From NCBI GenBank assembly GCA_022835595.1, contig BQUP01000006.1, forward strand, positions 1,191,307 through 1,255,306: a DNA stretch of 64,000 nucleotides. Reading direction: 5' to 3'. Positions 60,890-64,000 of the stretch are shown here, in pieces. The position numbers and the translations under genes were made by a program. A model generated the notes under the pieces. The model was not told the DNA's origin. It worked only from the letters and a program-made list of their open reading frames with translations, and searched no databases. The stretch comes from Cystobasidium ongulense (Eukaryota > Basidiomycota > Cystobasidiomycetes > Cystobasidiales > Cystobasidiaceae). Each line of letters starts with the position of its first letter. Position 1 is the stretch's first letter.

Positions 60890-63492
60890 ATGACATCCAG
60901 AGGCAATGGGAGAAGGCCGGCGCTCTCGGATAGAGACTCCATCAGTACTGCATCGTCAGGGCAGAGTTACGCGGCAATGCCAGCGCCGTCCTTTACAGGG
61001 ACGGATGGGTTTCCCAATTCGCCAGTCTCGACGAGCTCTACGCGGGCCGGGTCACTGCCAACATCTCCGGTATTACCCCCGGTGCAACCTTTCGGATCAT
61101 CTCAATCTCCTCAGGGTCGACCAGTAATTCCGCCTCTCAGGCCCTATCGAACCTCGACTCAAAGTCCGGCTTCATCAGGGTCATGGACACCGCAGGCGCC
61201 GTTTGGCATTGCGCCATCTCATTTTTCTCCAGGTCGGCCAGTGATTCCGCCTCTCAGGCCCTATCAAACCCCGACTCAAAGTCCGGCTCCATCTGGATCA
61301 TGGACACCGCAGGCGCCCTCTGGTAATGCACCATCTCAGGTTTTCAAGGGTCGACCGATAGTCCCGCCTCTCAGGCCCTATCGAAACCCGATTCGACGTC
61401 CGGCTCCATCTGGGTCATGGACACCGCAGGCGCCCGCTGGCATTGCATCCTACCCGTTTCCTCCGCAATTCCAGCCTCAAATGCCGGTACAGCAGCCACC
61501 CCAGGGCATCATGTCCTACCCGTTTGGCCCGCCTACAGGACAATATCCTCCTCCGATGGGAATCACGCCCTGGGCGCCCCCTCAGTATCCTCAAATGTGG
61601 TATCCGCCTCCTTATGGCCAACCTTTTCCACCTCATCCACCACACCCACCTTCACCTCCACCTCCTGCACAGGAACGTCCTGCACAGAAACGTCCCGCAA
61701 CCCCTCCGCACGTAAAGCTGCTGCGGAATCTTGAAATATCGAGAGTAGTCACGGCAGGAATGCCATTCGGAAGCGTCGATTCACCTGTCAACACACCTCG
61801 CCTGGTGAGAGAAGGCGATTCATTACGCATTGTAGAACCGATATGGACCCAGGAGGATGCCGACCGTTTCAAGCTGGGACCCCCTCCTGATATCCCTGAA
61901 CGAGTTGAAAACGAAATGGCAATGCGACCGAGTACGTTTGCTTCCCGTCTTGCGCTTTCTCTACTTTAGCCTTGAAGCTGATCATGATTGTTGTTTCGTG
62001 CTACCTCTTGCAATGCTATACAGACCAGACACACTATGAGACTGTCGGCGTTCATCCCCTTGCTTCACAAGAAGCATTGAATGCGATTGTCTGGGCAAAG
62101 GTGAGGAAACCGATGCTATGTACATGTCCTACATGTTCAACTGACGTCACGGAGACAGCTTGAGGCACTGCAGGAGATGATGGCCAAGCCCACAACCCAA
62201 CCCATCAAGAAAAAACTTGCCCGCACTATGTATACCAATATTACTCGGGCCTTTGATGTCCTTACAGATCGTAGGTCACTATGATTTACGATACTCCATG
62301 GTCTGGCTCATCTTGCCTCCATCACTTTCCCAGCTGTTCAACGTCAACGTTATGATCAGGACATTGGCATCGCGCCCGGGCCGCCCGATCAAAATCACGA
62401 TTCCGACGAAAGATACAGGCAAGCACATCAAACTGCTACAGCACACCCTGAGATTCTTTTGCCTTCGGACAAGAGATCTTGGACGCTTGAATCGGAGCCC
62501 TGGCAGGTGCTGGAAGTGCCCGCGGACGCTACGGAAGAGGAAATTGCAGAGGCCTACAATGCATTCCACGATAAGTTCCTAAGTACCAGGTGCGACTTGA
62601 GTGACGTGGAATTGAAGGCAGCTGAAGTTCTTCTTGCTAAGAAGCGACAAGCTCCTGATTTTCTACTGGATCGTGAGTTTCGACGAACAGAGTAACTATC
62701 CTCTCGTGCGAGTAATTGACAGATGAATACTTCCCATATGAAGTCCATTCCGACGAAGAAGACGACCCCGAAGGGCAATACGCTGACCGTGAGCCTGAGA
62801 CGAATGGGCCAGCACGGCATCCGCAATCCTCGACCGCGGGCCATCATGATCAGAGCCCGGGTCACCGTGGGGCACCATGGGAGTTCCAGAACAGAGGATA
62901 TCGGAACACGAATGGTGTCGAGGAGGACAGTGACAGCGACTACAGTGACCTGCCGAGCCAGCGTGGTTCTGCAGGGCATTTACAGGCGAGACAGCCTCAT
63001 GAGCCGTACACTAGCAGAAGCCAAGACCCTGGCGCGAGACCCTCTCCCACTCCAGAAAGCGATGGAAACAGGAACAATGACTACTCGCAAAGCCACCTTC
63101 AGCGAGGATCCGCTCAGACTCAGAGCCAAACAACGCATACAAAGTTCACACGCCCTGTATTCGTACCTTCGCCTCCTCCGAATTCTCCTGCACCCTCTGG
63201 AACTCATCGCAATGATGCAGGGCCTTCGCTCCGCAAACGTGTCGTGACCAGGCAACACAGAGATCAAGGAGGACGAACGGACGAAGACCAAGCATTAGAG
63301 TGGCAGATTAGAACCGGAGCTACGGGTTTGATCAACGACGATGATGAATTTCCGTCAGAGCGTCACGAAGACAGAGTGTTTGAGAGCGACCCTCAGGAGC
63401 GCGTAGGTGCAAGGTCTGACGACAGAGGTGCGACGCATGCGCAATCGACGCGTCCACCCGTACCTCGTACATCGCCATCTAGACAATGGTAG
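60890..63492 (+). CDS. Proline-rich protein with two degenerate J-like domains
   Basis: Exons 60890-61931, 62024-62100, 62159-62270, 62334-62672 and 62723-63492 give 779 residues. The first 270 residues are Pro/Ser-rich and contain three near-identical 39-residue repeats (GRPVIPPLRPY, then SGSWTPQAP). Two regions then resemble DnaJ domains. The first is THYETVGVHPLASQEALNAI, then ITRAFDVLTDPVQRQRYDQD. The second is EPWQVLEVPADATEEEIAEAY with AFHDKF. Neither holds the HPD tripeptide needed to stimulate Hsp70, so classical co-chaperone activity is unlikely. The last 260 residues are disordered and charged. I know no named relative. The start at 60890 is the first ATG of the open frame after an upstream stretch that looks non-coding. 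Confidence 0.75.
61115..61465 (+). repeat. Three tandem 117-base coding repeats
   Basis: Units start at 61115, 61232 and 61349, exactly 117 bases apart, and encode 39 residues each. Blocks such as CCGCCTCTCAGGCCCTATC and ATGGACACCGCAGGCGCC recur unchanged, including at silent positions. The duplications are therefore recent or homogenised. Confidence 0.92.
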
Positions 63493-64000
63493 CCGTGGAT
63501 GCCTCGAAAATATCCCGTATCCATATTACAGTCTAAATCGCAATATAGGAGTACACCGCTGTTCGAAGGATGCCCGAAATCAATAACTCTATAAGTCTTG
63601 CCAGCAAAGAGCAGACTAGATTGTACTATGTGACTGAAAGCTATTCATTGGAATGTCCAAGCAATACACAACGCTTCATATCTCTAGCTCTTGGATGCTA
63701 CTGAGTCCGAATGGCCATCTGTTGACAGTCGCAGGGCATTAGGGTGATGCAACATGACTAGTAGCGCTGCCTTAGGCACTTCTTTCCGGCCAAGCGTGGA
63801 TATCGCATATCCCCCTGCCAGGTCCTGTACTGACATTGCTTGCCTGATGGCATGATTCTACTCTCCAGGCGATGTTTGATGGAGAGGTCACACTCTCCGG
63901 CTCGAAGCAGTTTCTTTATCTCGCCAATCCGCCTCGAACATTCTCCTGGCGCGCCCTTGCGACCTCGAGGGTCTGGTTGTTGAGTCATTGAAACCCGTCG
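63493..64000. other. 3' region and right edge, no firm gene
   Basis: These 508 bases follow the J-like gene. A 76-codon minus-strand frame (63758-63988) with RRIGEIKKLLRAGECDLSIK could be part of a gene continuing past the right edge, but nothing confirms it. Confidence 0.4.

Noticed and set aside
63758-63988. Edge frame resembling an EFG1-type helix (RRIGEIKKLLRAG)
   Set aside because: The match is short and no splice or second motif supports it. The window ends too soon to judge.

Overview
The window is nuclear DNA of a fungus. It is almost certainly a basidiomycete: it has dense genes, many 50-100 base introns with GTRNGT donors and YAG acceptors, and fungal versions of ERG25, ORM, URA2, eIF4G and MLH3. 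I could not fix the class or species. I see no rRNA, tRNA, CRISPR array or transposon. All coordinates come from hand splicing with phase checks. Unless an entry says otherwise, every listed junction keeps the frame.

Layout, left to right: RPL23 (partial, +); URA2 (+); BUR6/NC2-alpha (-) divergent from CFIm25 (+); ERG25 (-); TAZ1 (-) divergent from an isochorismatase-like hydrolase (+); a very long eIF4E-family protein (+); TFIIS (-); an atypical SDR/epimerase (+); a catalase-like protein (+); eIF4G (+); two secreted proteins (both -); a histone H2A-fold protein with a tail of about 890 residues (+), tail to tail with MLH3 (-); a zinc alcohol dehydrogenase (-); proteasome beta-3 (-); a paraoxonase-like protein (+); CCDC124 (+); a small coiled-coil protein (-); ORM (-); a mitochondrial PDK/BCKDK-type kinase (-), divergent from LSM4 (+); and a proline-rich protein with two degenerate J-like domains (+).

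Most genes are housekeeping and do not form one pathway. Several touch mRNA fate and translation (RPL23, CFIm25, eIF4E-like, eIF4G, LSM4, CCDC124, NC2, TFIIS). Others touch membrane lipids (ERG25, TAZ1, ORM) or chromatin and recombination (H2A-like, MLH3). I read these as chance neighbours, not an operon-like unit.

The most unusual item is the gene at 38628-42301. A canonical-looking H2A histone fold (residues about 28-125) has an acidic N-terminus in place of the basic tail. It continues without a break into a disordered, charged C-terminal region near 890 residues, which ends with a SUMO-interacting-like motif and a sumoylation-like site. The second theme is extreme intron architecture: microexons of 7, 11, 13, 15, 15, 16, 24, 27 and 27 bases, an exon whose only coding bases are the start codon, and one intron that appears to use AT-AC ends.
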